NCBI RefSeq assembly: GCF_028885415.1
Contig: NZ_CP118527.1
Span: forward strand, 2,480,001-2,544,000
Source: Streptomyces coeruleorubidus
Lineage (GTDB): Bacteria > Actinomycetota > Actinomycetes > Streptomycetales > Streptomycetaceae
DNA length: 64,000 nt
Direction: 5' to 3'
The notes beneath the pieces were generated by a model. The model searched no databases. It was not told the DNA's origin and saw only the letters and a program-made list of their open reading frames with translations. How positions within the stretch are numbered: the first letter of the stretch is position 1; every line of letters begins with the position of its first letter. Below are positions 7,678 through 16,124 of the stretch, piece by piece. Made by a program: the position numbers and the translations under genes.

Positions 7678-9483
7678 ATGCCGTTGAACCGCCGGAAGTT
7701 CCTGGAGAAGTCCGCCGTGACCGGGGCGGGGGTGGCGTTGGCCGGTGCGGTCGGGGCGCCGGGTGCGCAGGCGGCCGAGGCGCGCGCGGACAAGCGGGGC
7801 GCGAAGCGGTACGCCTTCACCGTGCTGGGGACGACGGACCTGCACGGGAACGTATTCAACTGGGACTACTTCACGGACAAGGAGTTCGACGACAAGGACC
7901 ACAACGACGTCGGTCTCGCCAAGGTCTCGACCCTGGTGAACCGCGTCCGCGAGGAGAAGGGCCGCCGCAACACGCTGCTGATCGACGCGGGCGACACCAT
8001 CCAGGGCACGCAGCTGTCGTACTACTACGCCAAGGTCGACCCGATCACGGCCGAGGGCGGCCCGGTGCATCCGATGGCGCAGGCCATGAACGCCATGGGT
8101 TACGACGCGGCGGCGCTCGGCAACCACGAGTTCAACTACGGCATCCCGGTGCTGCGGAAGTTCGAGCAGCAGTGCCGTTTCCCGCTGCTGGGCGCGAACG
8201 CGCTGGACGCGAAGACGCTGCGGCCCGCTTTCGCGCCGTACAGCATGCACCGGCTGCGCACGCCGTTCGGGCGGGATGTGAAGGTGGCGGTGCTGGGTCT
8301 GACGAACCCGGGGATCGCGATCTGGGACAAGGCGAACGTGCAGGGGAAGATGACGTTCCCGGGTCTGGAGGAGCAGGCGGCGAAGTGGGTGCCGAAGCTG
8401 CGGTCGATGGGCGCGGACGTCGTCATCGTGTCGGCGCACAGCGGTTCGTCGGGGACGTCGTCCTACGGTGACCAGCTGCCGTACATCGAGAACGCGGCCG
8501 GGCTGGTGGCCGAGCAGGTGCCGGGCATCGACGCGATCCTGGTCGGGCACGCGCACACGGAGATCCCCGAGTACTTCGTGACCAACAAGAAGACGGGCAA
8601 GCAGGTCGTGCTGTCCGAGCCGCTGAAGTGGGGGCAGCGGCTCACGCTCTTCGACTTCGAGTTGGTCTGGGAGAAGGGCTGCTGGAAGGTCGAGAAGGTG
8701 GGCGCGCGGGTCCTCAACTCCAACACCGTGGAGGAGGACCCGAAGATCGTCCGGCTGCTGTCGGACGAGCACGAGAAGGTCGTGGCGTACGTCAACCAGG
8801 TCATCGGTACGAACGCGGCGGAGATGACGTCGGCCGAGGCGCCGTACAAGGACGTGCCGATCATCGATCTGATCAACCGCATCCAGGCGGACACGGTGAA
8901 GCAGGCCCTGGCGGGCACGGAGCACGCCTCGCTGCCGGTGCTGTCGCAGGCGGCGTGCTTCTCGCGGTCCGCCCGGATCCCGGCGGGCGAGGTGACGATC
9001 CGGGACGTGGCGGGTCTGTACGTCTTCGAGAACACGCTGGAGGCACGTCTGATGACGGGTGCGCAGATGAAGGCGTACCTGGAGTTCTCGGCGAACTACT
9101 TCGTGCAGACGGCGCCGGGTGCTGCGGTGGATCCGGCGAAGCTGACGAACGCGAACGGCACGCCGGACTACAACTACGACGTGGTGAGCGGTCTGGCGTA
9201 CGAGATCGACATCGCGAAGCCGGCCGGTTCGCGGGTGACGAACGTGCGGTTCGGGGGGCAGCCGCTCGCGGACGACGCGACGTTCGTGTTCGCGGTGAAC
9301 AACTACCGGGCCAACGGCGGCGGCAACTTCCCGCATGTCGCCGCCGCGCAGTTGCTGTGGTCGAACTCGGAAGAGATCCGCAACACCATGATCGCCTGGG
9401 TGAAGGCGAAGGGGTCCATCGACCCGGCCGAGTTCGCGGCGGTGGACTGGAAGCTCACGCGGAACGGCACGCCCGTCTTCTAG
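7678..9483 (+). CDS. Tat-exported bifunctional UDP-sugar hydrolase/5'-nucleotidase family phosphoesterase
   Basis: 601 aa. A twin-arginine signal (NRRKFLEKSAVTGAGVALAGAVG...AQA) predicts Tat export and cleavage near residue 30. The metallophosphatase domain carries its metal motifs in order: TTDLHGN, DAGDTIQG, LGNHEFNYG, SAHSG and GHAHTEIP. The C-terminal 5'-nucleotidase domain follows from about residue 370, with the substrate loop NNYRANGGGNFPH. It likely releases phosphate from extracellular nucleotides. The ribosome site GAGGAG precedes the ATG. A transposase remnant begins just after its stop. Confidence 0.93.
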   Translation: MPLNRRKFLEKSAVTGAGVALAGAVGAPGAQAAEARADKRGAKRYAFTVLGTTDLHGNVFNWDYFTDKEFDDKDHNDVGLAKVSTLVNRVREEKGRRNTLLIDAGDTIQGTQLSYYYAKVDPITAEGGPVHPMAQAMNAMGYDAAALGNHEFNYGIPVLRKFEQQCRFPLLGANALDAKTLRPAFAPYSMHRLRTPFGRDVKVAVLGLTNPGIAIWDKANVQGKMTFPGLEEQAAKWVPKLRSMGADVVIVSAHSGSSGTSSYGDQLPYIENAAGLVAEQVPGIDAILVGHAHTEIPEYFVTNKKTGKQVVLSEPLKWGQRLTLFDFELVWEKGCWKVEKVGARVLNSNTVEEDPKIVRLLSDEHEKVVAYVNQVIGTNAAEMTSAEAPYKDVPIIDLINRIQADTVKQALAGTEHASLPVLSQAACFSRSARIPAGEVTIRDVAGLYVFENTLEARLMTGAQMKAYLEFSANYFVQTAPGAAVDPAKLTNANGTPDYNYDVVSGLAYEIDIAKPAGSRVTNVRFGGQPLADDATFVFAVNNYRANGGGNFPHVAAAQLLWSNSEEIRNTMIAWVKAKGSIDPAEFAAVDWKLTRNGTPVF

Positions 9484-9491
9484 TGCTGTGA

Positions 9492-9623
9492 CCTGAAGCG
9501 ATCACCGGGGCGATGATGCTGCCGGCGTCGGCGGGCGGGAACGGCGTCCCGGTGATCGCGCGTCTCGTGCAGGCCGACGAGGACACTGTCCGTGACGTCG
9601 TCCGCTGCTTCAACGGGATGTCA
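9492..9623 (+). pseudogene. Remnant of an IS630-family transposase (N-terminal HTH region)
   Basis: A short open stretch translates as ...ASAGGNGVPVIARLVQADEDTVRDVV then RCFN, matching the N-terminal helix-turn-helix pattern of Streptomyces IS630-type transposases (SAGGN-VPVIARLV-A-EDTVRDVIH-FN). Similarity stops after about 40 codons. No DDE catalytic region and no terminal inverted repeats are seen. A stop codon precedes it in frame at 9489. It is a decayed insertion-sequence fragment. Confidence 0.65.
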
Positions 9624-9986
9624 GCTCTGCCTGACAGCGCGTTCGATCCGATATTGCTCTGCCAGCTCCTCGAACTCTCCGGCAGCAGCCGCGCGCACCG
9701 TGACTGGCCGGGTCTCACCCACAACGCCGCGCACCTGGTCAGCCACCTGCGCGGCCCGCCTGCCCGGCGTGTAGACGCCCAGGACGAGGACCTTGGCCTC
9801 GATGCCGTCGTCAGTTTGCTCGTCGTCACCGAGGGTGAAACTCCACGGCACGTCACAGGGCGGCGTGTGGTCGGGGTCCGGACACAGCAGACGCTCGACC
9901 GGCTCCTGCAGCGCCAACGCCTCCTGCACGCTCAGGCATCCGTGAATCCGGATTTCGTACACCCCAGGCTCGTCCACAGTCACCAT
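9621..9986 (-). CDS. Hypothetical protein
   Basis: 121 aa, acidic, no membrane segment and no family recognised. The start is well supported: AAGGAG lies 5 nt before the ATG. The sequence (VYEIRIHGCLSVQEALALQEPVERLLCPDPDHTPPCDVPWSFTLGDDE...) has a beta-strand feel with two Cys-Pro pairs. Its last codons abut the IS630 remnant, so the original C terminus may have been altered by that insertion. It points away from the nucleotidase gene's 3' end, convergent with it. Confidence 0.6.
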   Translation of the reverse strand: MVTVDEPGVYEIRIHGCLSVQEALALQEPVERLLCPDPDHTPPCDVPWSFTLGDDEQTDDGIEAKVLVLGVYTPGRRAAQVADQVRGVVGETRPVTVRAAAAGEFEELAEQYRIERAVRQS

Positions 9987-10103
9987 GTCTCCTTCATGCT
10001 GTCAGCACCGCTCCGTGACCTCGACGGTAATGAGCACAGAGCAGCACCGCATCAGGTCTCTCCCCTAGGTGAAGTCGTCCCTTTGGAAGGCGTCGGGGTC
10101 GCG

Positions 10104-11570
10104 TCACCTTCGGTCCACGAGCGGGGTCAGTGCCGGTGCCTCGCGGGGCGGCGGGACCTGCTGCCGTTGTGTGAGGCCGAAGGTGGTGAAGGCGGTGCGG
10201 CGCGGGAGCGCGTACGCCTCTTCGCCGGTCAGGGAGTTGAGGATGTTCGCGCTGCGCCAAGCGGCGAGGCCGAGGTCCGGGGCGCCGACGCCGTGCGTGT
10301 GGGTCTCGGCGTTCTGGACGTAGACCGTGCCGGTGACGGACGGGTCGAGGACGAGGCGGTAGTCCTCGTCGATGCGCGGGCGCTCCTGGCCGTCGCGGCG
10401 CATGCAGGGGTCGAGGCCGGCGAGGATGCGGTCGAGGGGGCGTTGGCGGTAGCCGGTGGCGAGGACGACGGCGTCGGTGGTGAGGCGGGAGCGGCTGTCC
10501 TGCGGGCCGTGTTCCAGGTGCAGTTCCACCTTGGTCGTCGCGACGCGGCCGGCGGTGCGGATCCGGACGCCGGGGGTGAGGACGGCGTCGGGCCAGCCGC
10601 CGTGCAGGGTGCGGCGGTACAGCTCGTCGTGGATGGCGGCGATGGTGGCGGCGTCGATGCCCTTGTGCAGCTGCCACTGCCCGGCGACGAGCCGGTCGCG
10701 GGCGGACTCGGGCAGGGCGTGGAAGTAGCGGGTGTGGTCAGGGGTGAAGTGCTCCAGGCCGAGCTTGGAGTACTCCATCGGTGCGAAGGCCTCGGTGCGG
10801 CCCAGCCAGTGGAGCTTCTCGCGCCCGGCGGGCCTGCCCCGCAGCAGGTCGAGGAAGATCTCGGCGCCGGACTGTCCGATGCCCACGACCGTGACGTGCT
10901 CGGCGGCGAGGAGGTCCGCGCGGTGGTCGAGGTAGTCGGCGGCGTGCACGACGGGCACGCCGGGGGCCTCGACGAGGGGCTTGAGGGGGCCGGGGACGTA
11001 AGGCTCGGTGCCGATGCCGAGGACGACGTTCCGCGTGTAGGTACGGCCGAGGGCTTCCGCTTCTCCGTCGGTGTCGAGTTGGGTGAAGTCGACTTCGAAG
11101 AGGTTCCGTTCGGGGTTCCAGCGGACGGCGTCGACCTGGTGGCCGAAGTGCAGTGCCGGGAGGTTCTCGCAGACCCAGCGGCAGTAGGCGTCGTACTCGG
11201 CGCGCTGGATGTGCAAGCGCTCGGCGAAGTAGAAGGGGAAGAGCCGCTCGCGGGACCTGAGGTAGTTGAGAAAGGTCCAGGGGCTGGTGGGGTCGGCGAG
11301 GGTCACCAGGTCGGCGAGGAACGGGACTTGGATGGTGGCGCCCTCGATGAGCAGGCCGGAGTGCCAGCCGAAGGCGGGGCGCTGCTCGTAGAAGGCGGTG
11401 TCGAGTTCGCCGAGCGGGTGGGCGAGCGCGGCGAGGGACAGGTTGAACGGGCCGATGCCGATGCCGACCAGGTCGCGGGGCGCGTCGGGCTCGTGGTGCG
11501 GGTGCTGGGGCGCGGTGGCCGGGGCGGGGCCCGGCTCGTCGTGCGGCTGGGGACGCGGCGCGGGGTTCAT
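10104..11570 (-). CDS. L-lysine/ornithine N-monooxygenase (siderophore-type N-hydroxylase)
   Basis: 488 aa flavin-dependent N-hydroxylating monooxygenase. After a 35-residue Pro-rich head it shows the FAD motif GIGPFNLSLAAL, the family stretch WHSGLLIEGATIQVPFLADLVTLADPTS (split here as WHSGLLIEG then QVPFLADL), the NADPH motif VVGIGQSGAEIFLDLL and the C-terminal ATGYRQRP. Such enzymes hydroxylate the terminal amine of lysine, ornithine, cadaverine or putrescine on the way to hydroxamate siderophores. Its ATG overlaps the decarboxylase stop (ATGA), so the pair is co-translated. No acyltransferase or IucA/IucC-type synthetase adjoins. Confidence 0.88.
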   Translation of the reverse strand: MNPAPRPQPHDEPGPAPATAPQHPHHEPDAPRDLVGIGIGPFNLSLAALAHPLGELDTAFYEQRPAFGWHSGLLIEGATIQVPFLADLVTLADPTSPWTFLNYLRSRERLFPFYFAERLHIQRAEYDAYCRWVCENLPALHFGHQVDAVRWNPERNLFEVDFTQLDTDGEAEALGRTYTRNVVLGIGTEPYVPGPLKPLVEAPGVPVVHAADYLDHRADLLAAEHVTVVGIGQSGAEIFLDLLRGRPAGREKLHWLGRTEAFAPMEYSKLGLEHFTPDHTRYFHALPESARDRLVAGQWQLHKGIDAATIAAIHDELYRRTLHGGWPDAVLTPGVRIRTAGRVATTKVELHLEHGPQDSRSRLTTDAVVLATGYRQRPLDRILAGLDPCMRRDGQERPRIDEDYRLVLDPSVTGTVYVQNAETHTHGVGAPDLGLAAWRSANILNSLTGEEAYALPRRTAFTTFGLTQRQQVPPPREAPALTPLVDRR

Positions 11571-12973
11571 CGGGGGGTGTGTCCTTCCACGAGTGTCGCT
11601 TGCCGGGCTGCCACGAGGTGCAGCAGCGCGGCCAGGTCGTCGGGCCCGGTGGCGGGGTTGAGGAGGGTGGCCTTGAGCCAGAGCCGGCCGTCGAGGCGGG
11701 CCCGGCCGAGGACGGCACGGCCGTCGGTGAGGAGCGCGCGGCGTACGGCGGCCACGGTGTCGTCGGTGGCGCCCGCGGGCCGGAACAGGACCGTGCTGAT
11801 GACGGGTTGGGCGTGGAGTTCGAAACCGGGGTGCGCGTCGACGAGGGCGGCGAGGTCCCGGGCCCGGGTGCAGACCTGGTCGACGAGCGCGCCGAGGCCG
11901 CTGCGGCCGAGGGTCTTGAGGGTGACGGCGAGCTTGAGGACGTCGGGGCGGCGGGTGGTGCGCAGGGACCGGCCGAGCAGGTCCGGCAGGCCGGCCTCGG
12001 TGTCGTCGGCGGCGTTGAGGTAGTCGGCGCGGTGCCGCAGGGCGGTGAGGTCGCGGGGGTCCTTGACGGCCAGGAGGCCTGCGGCGACCGGCTGCCAGCC
12101 GAGTTTGTGCAGGTCGAGGGTGACGGTGTCGGCGGCGTCGAGCCCGGCGAGCCGGGCGCGGTGGCGGTCGCTGAACAGGAGGCCTCCGCCGTAGGCGGCG
12201 TCGATGTGCAGCCGGGCGCCGTGGGCCGCGCAGCGGGCGGTGATCTCGGGCAGGGGGTCGATGAGTCCGGCGTCGGTGGTGCCGGCGGTGGCGGCGACGA
12301 GCAGTGGGCCGGGCAGCCGGGAGAGGGCCTCGTCGAGCGCGGCGGGGTGCAGCGTGCCGGCCGGGGCGGGTACGACGACGGGCTCGGGCAGCCCGAGCAG
12401 CCAGGCGGCCCGCGCGAGCGAGTGATGGGCGTTCGCCCCGCACACCAGCCGCACGGACCCGCCGTACGCCTCCCGCGCGAGGAGGAGGGCGAGCTGGTTG
12501 GACTCGGTGCCGCCGGTGGTGATCAGGGAGTCGGGGGCCGTGCCCGCGTCTCCCCCGGCGCCGTAGAGCTCGGCGGCCAGCGCCGTTGCGACGAACGTCT
12601 CCAGTTCCGATGCCGCCGGGGCCTGGTCCCAGGAGTCCAGGGACGGGTTGAGGGCCGAGGCCGCGAGGTCGGCGGCTGTGGCGAGGGCGAGGGGCGGGCA
12701 GTGGAGGTGGGCGGCGCACAGGGGGTGTGCCGGGTCGGCGGCGCCCTCGGCGAACGCGCGGACCAGGGTGCGCAGGGCGTGCGGGTCGCCCTGGTCGGGC
12801 AGGGCCTCGCCCAGCGCCTGGCGCATCCGCGCCGCGACGACGTCCGGCCCGCCCGCCGGCAGCGGCCCGCCGCGTGCCCGGGCGCCCTCGTCCAGCGCCT
12901 GGAGCACGGTGTCGAGCAACGGCCGCAGGGCCGATGGACCTTCGGGACCTGCGGCGAGGGGCGGCGTGCTCAT
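11567..12973 (-). CDS. PLP-dependent group II decarboxylase, probably for a diamine precursor
   Basis: 468 aa, aromatic/diamino-acid decarboxylase fold. Visible marks: TTGGTESNQLALLLAREAYG, the stacking His in GANAHHSLARAA, the PLP-ring Asp in LHIDAAYGGGLL and the Schiff-base Lys in TLDLHKLGW (residue 290). The substrate is not decided by sequence; lysine, ornithine or 2,4-diaminobutyrate are candidates, and coupling to the N-hydroxylase favours making cadaverine- or putrescine-type amines. ATG at 12973 has GGAGG 8 nt upstream; a longer reading frame exists but is low-complexity upstream. Confidence 0.85.
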   Translation of the reverse strand: MSTPPLAAGPEGPSALRPLLDTVLQALDEGARARGGPLPAGGPDVVAARMRQALGEALPDQGDPHALRTLVRAFAEGAADPAHPLCAAHLHCPPLALATAADLAASALNPSLDSWDQAPAASELETFVATALAAELYGAGGDAGTAPDSLITTGGTESNQLALLLAREAYGGSVRLVCGANAHHSLARAAWLLGLPEPVVVPAPAGTLHPAALDEALSRLPGPLLVAATAGTTDAGLIDPLPEITARCAAHGARLHIDAAYGGGLLFSDRHRARLAGLDAADTVTLDLHKLGWQPVAAGLLAVKDPRDLTALRHRADYLNAADDTEAGLPDLLGRSLRTTRRPDVLKLAVTLKTLGRSGLGALVDQVCTRARDLAALVDAHPGFELHAQPVISTVLFRPAGATDDTVAAVRRALLTDGRAVLGRARLDGRLWLKATLLNPATGPDDLAALLHLVAARQATLVEGHTPR

Positions 12974-13307
12974 GGGCTGTCCTCCGGGGCGCGGGGCGGG
13001 CTCGCCCGAAAGGCCCAACGACCGGATGCGGGAGGAGGTACTTCCGTACGGGGAAACCTGCCGGATCCGTCCGGCACCGGCTCTAGGCCTTGGGACGTCC
13101 GCCATGGGCCCCCGGCCCGGGCGGCGGACGGGCGGGCCGGTCGTCCGGAGGTCTCCGGGCGCACCCGCCCACCGTGGCGGCGAAGGTTTCAGCAGGGCCG
13201 GAAGCATGTCCGGCGGGACACGTCGGGAACGGACCGGGCCCGCCGCGTCCGGGACAGCTCGGCCGAGCCCGGCTCGCGCGGCCCAGGCCGGGCCCGAGGC
13301 CGGGAAG

Positions 13308-13391
13308 GGCGGCCGGTCTCCCGCGTCGGCGAAACGGCGGCCGGTCCCCCGCGTCGGCGAACGGGCGGCCGGTCCCTCGCGTCGGCGGAAG
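13308..13391. repeat. Three tandem 28-bp repeats
   Basis: Units at 13308-13335, 13336-13363 and 13364-13391 each start GGCGGCCGGTC and contain CGCGTCGGCG; they differ at only a few positions (T/C changes and the last 3-4 bases). The array lies in the gap between the decarboxylase promoter and the end of pepN. Function unknown. Confidence 0.85.
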
Positions 13392-13417
13392 GGACAAGCC
13401 GCGTCACCCGGGCCCCA

Positions 13418-13549
13418 GGGGGTGTCCCCCGCAAAGTCCCGTCGTCCGCCCGGAGGGCGGGCCCTGCGGCGCTCGGTGCGTGCGCCCGGTGCGGCGAGAG
13501 GGCATGCCTGGCGTCGCGGGGCAGGCGGGACTTTGCGGGGGACACCCCC
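13418..13549. repeat. 24-bp inverted repeat flanking 84 bp
   Basis: Arms 13418-13441 and 13526-13549 are perfect reverse complements. Each arm contains GGGGGTGTCCCCC, itself a small palindrome, next to GCAAAGTCCC. The right arm ends 12 bp beyond the pepN stop, so on the pepN strand it could act as part of a terminator. The mobile-element-like layout (short inverted arms round a non-coding core) resembles a MITE or a REP-type palindrome. Confidence 0.8.
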
Positions 13550-13561
13550 CAGGCTCCGGTC

Positions 13562-16057
13562 TCAGACCTCCTGACCCTGCTGGACCCGCAGCGCCCGTGC
13601 CAGATCGTCGAGTTGGTCGACGAGCTTGCGGCGCAGCGCCGGGATCGGCGCGGCGTCGCGCAGGCACTCCTCGCCGAGGCGGAGGTTCTCGGGGTCGACG
13701 GCGTGAGCGGGGAAGGCCCAGCGGCCGGCGGCTTCGGCGATGGCGGGGCCGCGGCGGTCGGCGACGTCGACGGCGTCGGTGTAGTAGCGCGGCACGTACG
13801 CGCGTACCAGGTCGGCCTGTTCGGGCTGCCAGAAGCCCTGGGCGGTGGCGGTGAACAGGTAGTTGGACAGTTCGTCGGAGCCGAACATCGCCTCCCAGGC
13901 GCGGGCCTTGGCCTCCGGGTCGGGCAGGGCGGCCCGGCAGCGGGCGGCGCCCTCCTGGCCGGTGGCGCTCGGGTCGCGTTCCAGTTCGGCGGCGATGGCG
14001 GCCTCGTCGGTGGCGCCGAGGACGGCGAGGCGGGCGAGGACGCGCCAGCGCAGCTCGGGGTCGAGCTCCGGGCCGCCGGGCACGGTGCCGTCGGCGAACC
14101 AGGCGGCGATGGTGTCCGGGTGGGCGGCGACGTCGATGCGGTGGCGTACGGCGATCAGGCGCAGGCCGGGGTTGTCACCGTCCTCGGTGCGGCGGATGAG
14201 GTCGCGGCACAGCTCGGAGAGCGTGGCGAGCGCGGCGGGCCGCGCCTCGGGCGTGACGTAGCGGTCGGTGATGTACGTGGACGCGAAGGCGAGCACGCCC
14301 TGGACGATGGCGAGATCGGTCTCCAGCGGGAGATGGGCCCGGGCGGTCTCCAGGTAGGCGGCGGGCGGCAGTTCGCCGTCGCGGACGGCGTCGCGCAGGG
14401 CGTTCCAGACGACCGCGCGGGTGAGGGGTTCGGGCAGGCCGGACAGGTCCTTGCGGACGGTCTCGAAGGACTCCGGGTCGAAGCGGACCTTGGCGTAGCT
14501 GAGGTCGCCGTCGTTGAGGAGGAGCAGCGCGGGGCGCTTGCCGACGGGGTGGGCGCCGGTCTGCGGCAGGTCCAGGTGGAGGCGTTCGCGCAGGACGAGG
14601 TGGCCGCCGTCGTCGCCGAGGTCCCGGTCGTACAGGCCGGCGGCGATGCGGTGCGGGCGGCTGCCGGTGCGGTCGACGGTGAGGGCGCAGGTGCCGTTCT
14701 CGCCGGGGGCGAGGTGCGGGGTGAGGGTGTCGACGCCGGTGGTGCGCAGCCAGGCGTCGGCCCAGGCGTGGACGTCGCGTTCGGTGGCGCCGGCGAGGGA
14801 GTCGATGAAGTCGGCGAGGGTGGCGTTGCCGAACCTGTGCCGGGTGAAGTGGGTGTTGATGCCGGCCAGGAAGTCCTTCTCGCCGAGCCAGGCGACCAGT
14901 TGCCGCAGTGCGCTGGCGCCCTTGGCGTAGGAGATGCCGTCGAAGTTGAGCAGCGCGGAGGCGGTGTCGTCGACGGCCTCGGGGGCGACGGGGTGGGTGG
15001 AGGGGCGCTGGTCGGCGTCGTAGCCCCAGGCCTTGCGGTTGACGCCGAAGTCGGTCCAGGTGTCGGTGAAGCGGGTGGCCTCGGTGAGGGTCTGGTAGCC
15101 CATGTACTCGGCGAAGGACTCGTTCAGCCAGATGTCGTCCCACCACTTGAGGGTGACGAGGTCGCCGAACCACATGTGGGCCATCTCGTGGGCGACGACC
15201 ATGGCGCGGGTCTGCCGCTCGGTGTCGGTGACGGCGGAGCGGTAGACGAACTCGTCGCGGAAGGTGACCAGTCCGGGGTTCTCCATGGCGCCCGCGTTGA
15301 ACTCGGGGACGAAGGCCTGGTCGTAGGAGTCGAAGGGGTAGGGCTCGTCGAACTTCTCGTGGTAGCGGTCGAAGCACGCGCGCGTGACGTCGAGGAGTTC
15401 GTCGGCGTCGTTGTCCAGGTAGGGGGCCAGGGAGCGGCGGCAGTGCAGGCCGAAGGGCAGGCCGCGGTGCTCGGTGCGCACGGAGTGCCAGGGGCCGGCG
15501 GCGACGGCGACCAGGTAGGTGGAGATCAGCGGGGTGGCGGCGGCCTTCCAGAGGCCGTCGCCGGTGTGCTCGGTGACGCCGTTGGCGAGGACGGTCCAGC
15601 CCTCCGGTGCCTTCACCGACAGCTCGAAGACGGCTTTCAGGTCGGGCTGGTCGAAGGCGGCGAAGACGCGCTGGACGTCGTCCATGAACAGCTGGGTGTA
15701 GACGTAGGTCTCGCCGTCGGTGGGGTCGGTGAAGCGGTGCATGCCCTCGCCGGTGCGGGAGTAGCGCATGTGCGCGTGCACGCGCAGTTCGTGCTCGCCG
15801 GCGGTGAGGTTCTTCAGGGGCAGCCGGTTGCCGTCCAGGGCTTCCGGGTCCAGGGGTTGTCCGTCGAGCGTGACGGAGCGCAGCTCGGCGGGCCTGACCT
15901 CGACGAAGGTGTCCCCGTCCGCGCGGGCGCTGAACCTGATCAGAGTGCGGGAGTCGAAGGTCTCGTCCCCTGTGGTCAGGTCGAGTTCGATGGTGTAGCG
16001 GTGGACGTCGAGGAGCCCTGCTCGGGTCTGCGCTTCGTCGCGCGTCAGTACGGACAT
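13562..16057 (-). CDS. pepN: Aminopeptidase N (M1 family zinc metallopeptidase)
   Basis: 831 aa from the chosen ATG (MSVLTRDEAQTRAGLL); upstream in-frame ATGs at 16066 and 16087 remain possible and none has a good ribosome site. M1 hallmarks are present: the exopeptidase motif GAMEN, and HEMAHMWFGD (HExxH) with the third zinc ligand Glu in LNESFAEYMGYQ. The C-terminal ERAP1-like helical domain fills the second half. Cytoplasmic broad-specificity removal of N-terminal residues in peptide turnover. Length matches actinobacterial PepN. Confidence 0.95.
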   Translation of the reverse strand: MSVLTRDEAQTRAGLLDVHRYTIELDLTTGDETFDSRTLIRFSARADGDTFVEVRPAELRSVTLDGQPLDPEALDGNRLPLKNLTAGEHELRVHAHMRYSRTGEGMHRFTDPTDGETYVYTQLFMDDVQRVFAAFDQPDLKAVFELSVKAPEGWTVLANGVTEHTGDGLWKAAATPLISTYLVAVAAGPWHSVRTEHRGLPFGLHCRRSLAPYLDNDADELLDVTRACFDRYHEKFDEPYPFDSYDQAFVPEFNAGAMENPGLVTFRDEFVYRSAVTDTERQTRAMVVAHEMAHMWFGDLVTLKWWDDIWLNESFAEYMGYQTLTEATRFTDTWTDFGVNRKAWGYDADQRPSTHPVAPEAVDDTASALLNFDGISYAKGASALRQLVAWLGEKDFLAGINTHFTRHRFGNATLADFIDSLAGATERDVHAWADAWLRTTGVDTLTPHLAPGENGTCALTVDRTGSRPHRIAAGLYDRDLGDDGGHLVLRERLHLDLPQTGAHPVGKRPALLLLNDGDLSYAKVRFDPESFETVRKDLSGLPEPLTRAVVWNALRDAVRDGELPPAAYLETARAHLPLETDLAIVQGVLAFASTYITDRYVTPEARPAALATLSELCRDLIRRTEDGDNPGLRLIAVRHRIDVAAHPDTIAAWFADGTVPGGPELDPELRWRVLARLAVLGATDEAAIAAELERDPSATGQEGAARCRAALPDPEAKARAWEAMFGSDELSNYLFTATAQGFWQPEQADLVRAYVPRYYTDAVDVADRRGPAIAEAAGRWAFPAHAVDPENLRLGEECLRDAAPIPALRRKLVDQLDDLARALRVQQGQEV

Positions 16058-16124
16058 GCAGGACATGCTGCCTGATGGCAAGGGCATGGCACAGAGGCGG
16101 ATCGGTATGCGACCGATGTCCGGT

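Larger units (their letters stand above)
12974..13561. other. 588-bp gene-free, repeat-rich intergenic region
   Basis: No credible coding sequence is present. The small open frames here are Arg/Pro/Gly-rich with no ribosome site. The stretch contains three tandem 28-bp repeats (13308-13391) and a 24-bp inverted repeat (arms 13418-13441 and 13526-13549), plus several G/C-rich hairpins near 13110-13160. It must also hold the promoter of the decarboxylase operon; I do not see a convincing iron-regulator box or riboswitch in it. Confidence 0.7.

Noticed and set aside
12974..13200. Possible riboswitch or iron box before the decarboxylase operon
   Set aside because: I looked for cobalamin, TPP and SAM riboswitch motifs and for a DmdR-type palindrome; only generic G/C-rich hairpins were found.
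13083..13397. 104-codon minus-strand frame in the 588-bp gap
   Set aside because: Composed almost only of Pro, Arg, Gly and Ala, no ribosome site, and it runs through the tandem repeats.
13418..13549. CRISPR-like array formed by the repeats near 13.3-13.5 kb
   Set aside because: The three direct repeats are contiguous without spacers, and the other pair is inverted; no cas genes occur.
11579..16075. 1498-codon plus-strand frame opposite the decarboxylase and pepN
   Set aside because: Shadow frame with low-complexity Gly/Ala/Val/Arg composition, covering two well-supported genes on the other strand.
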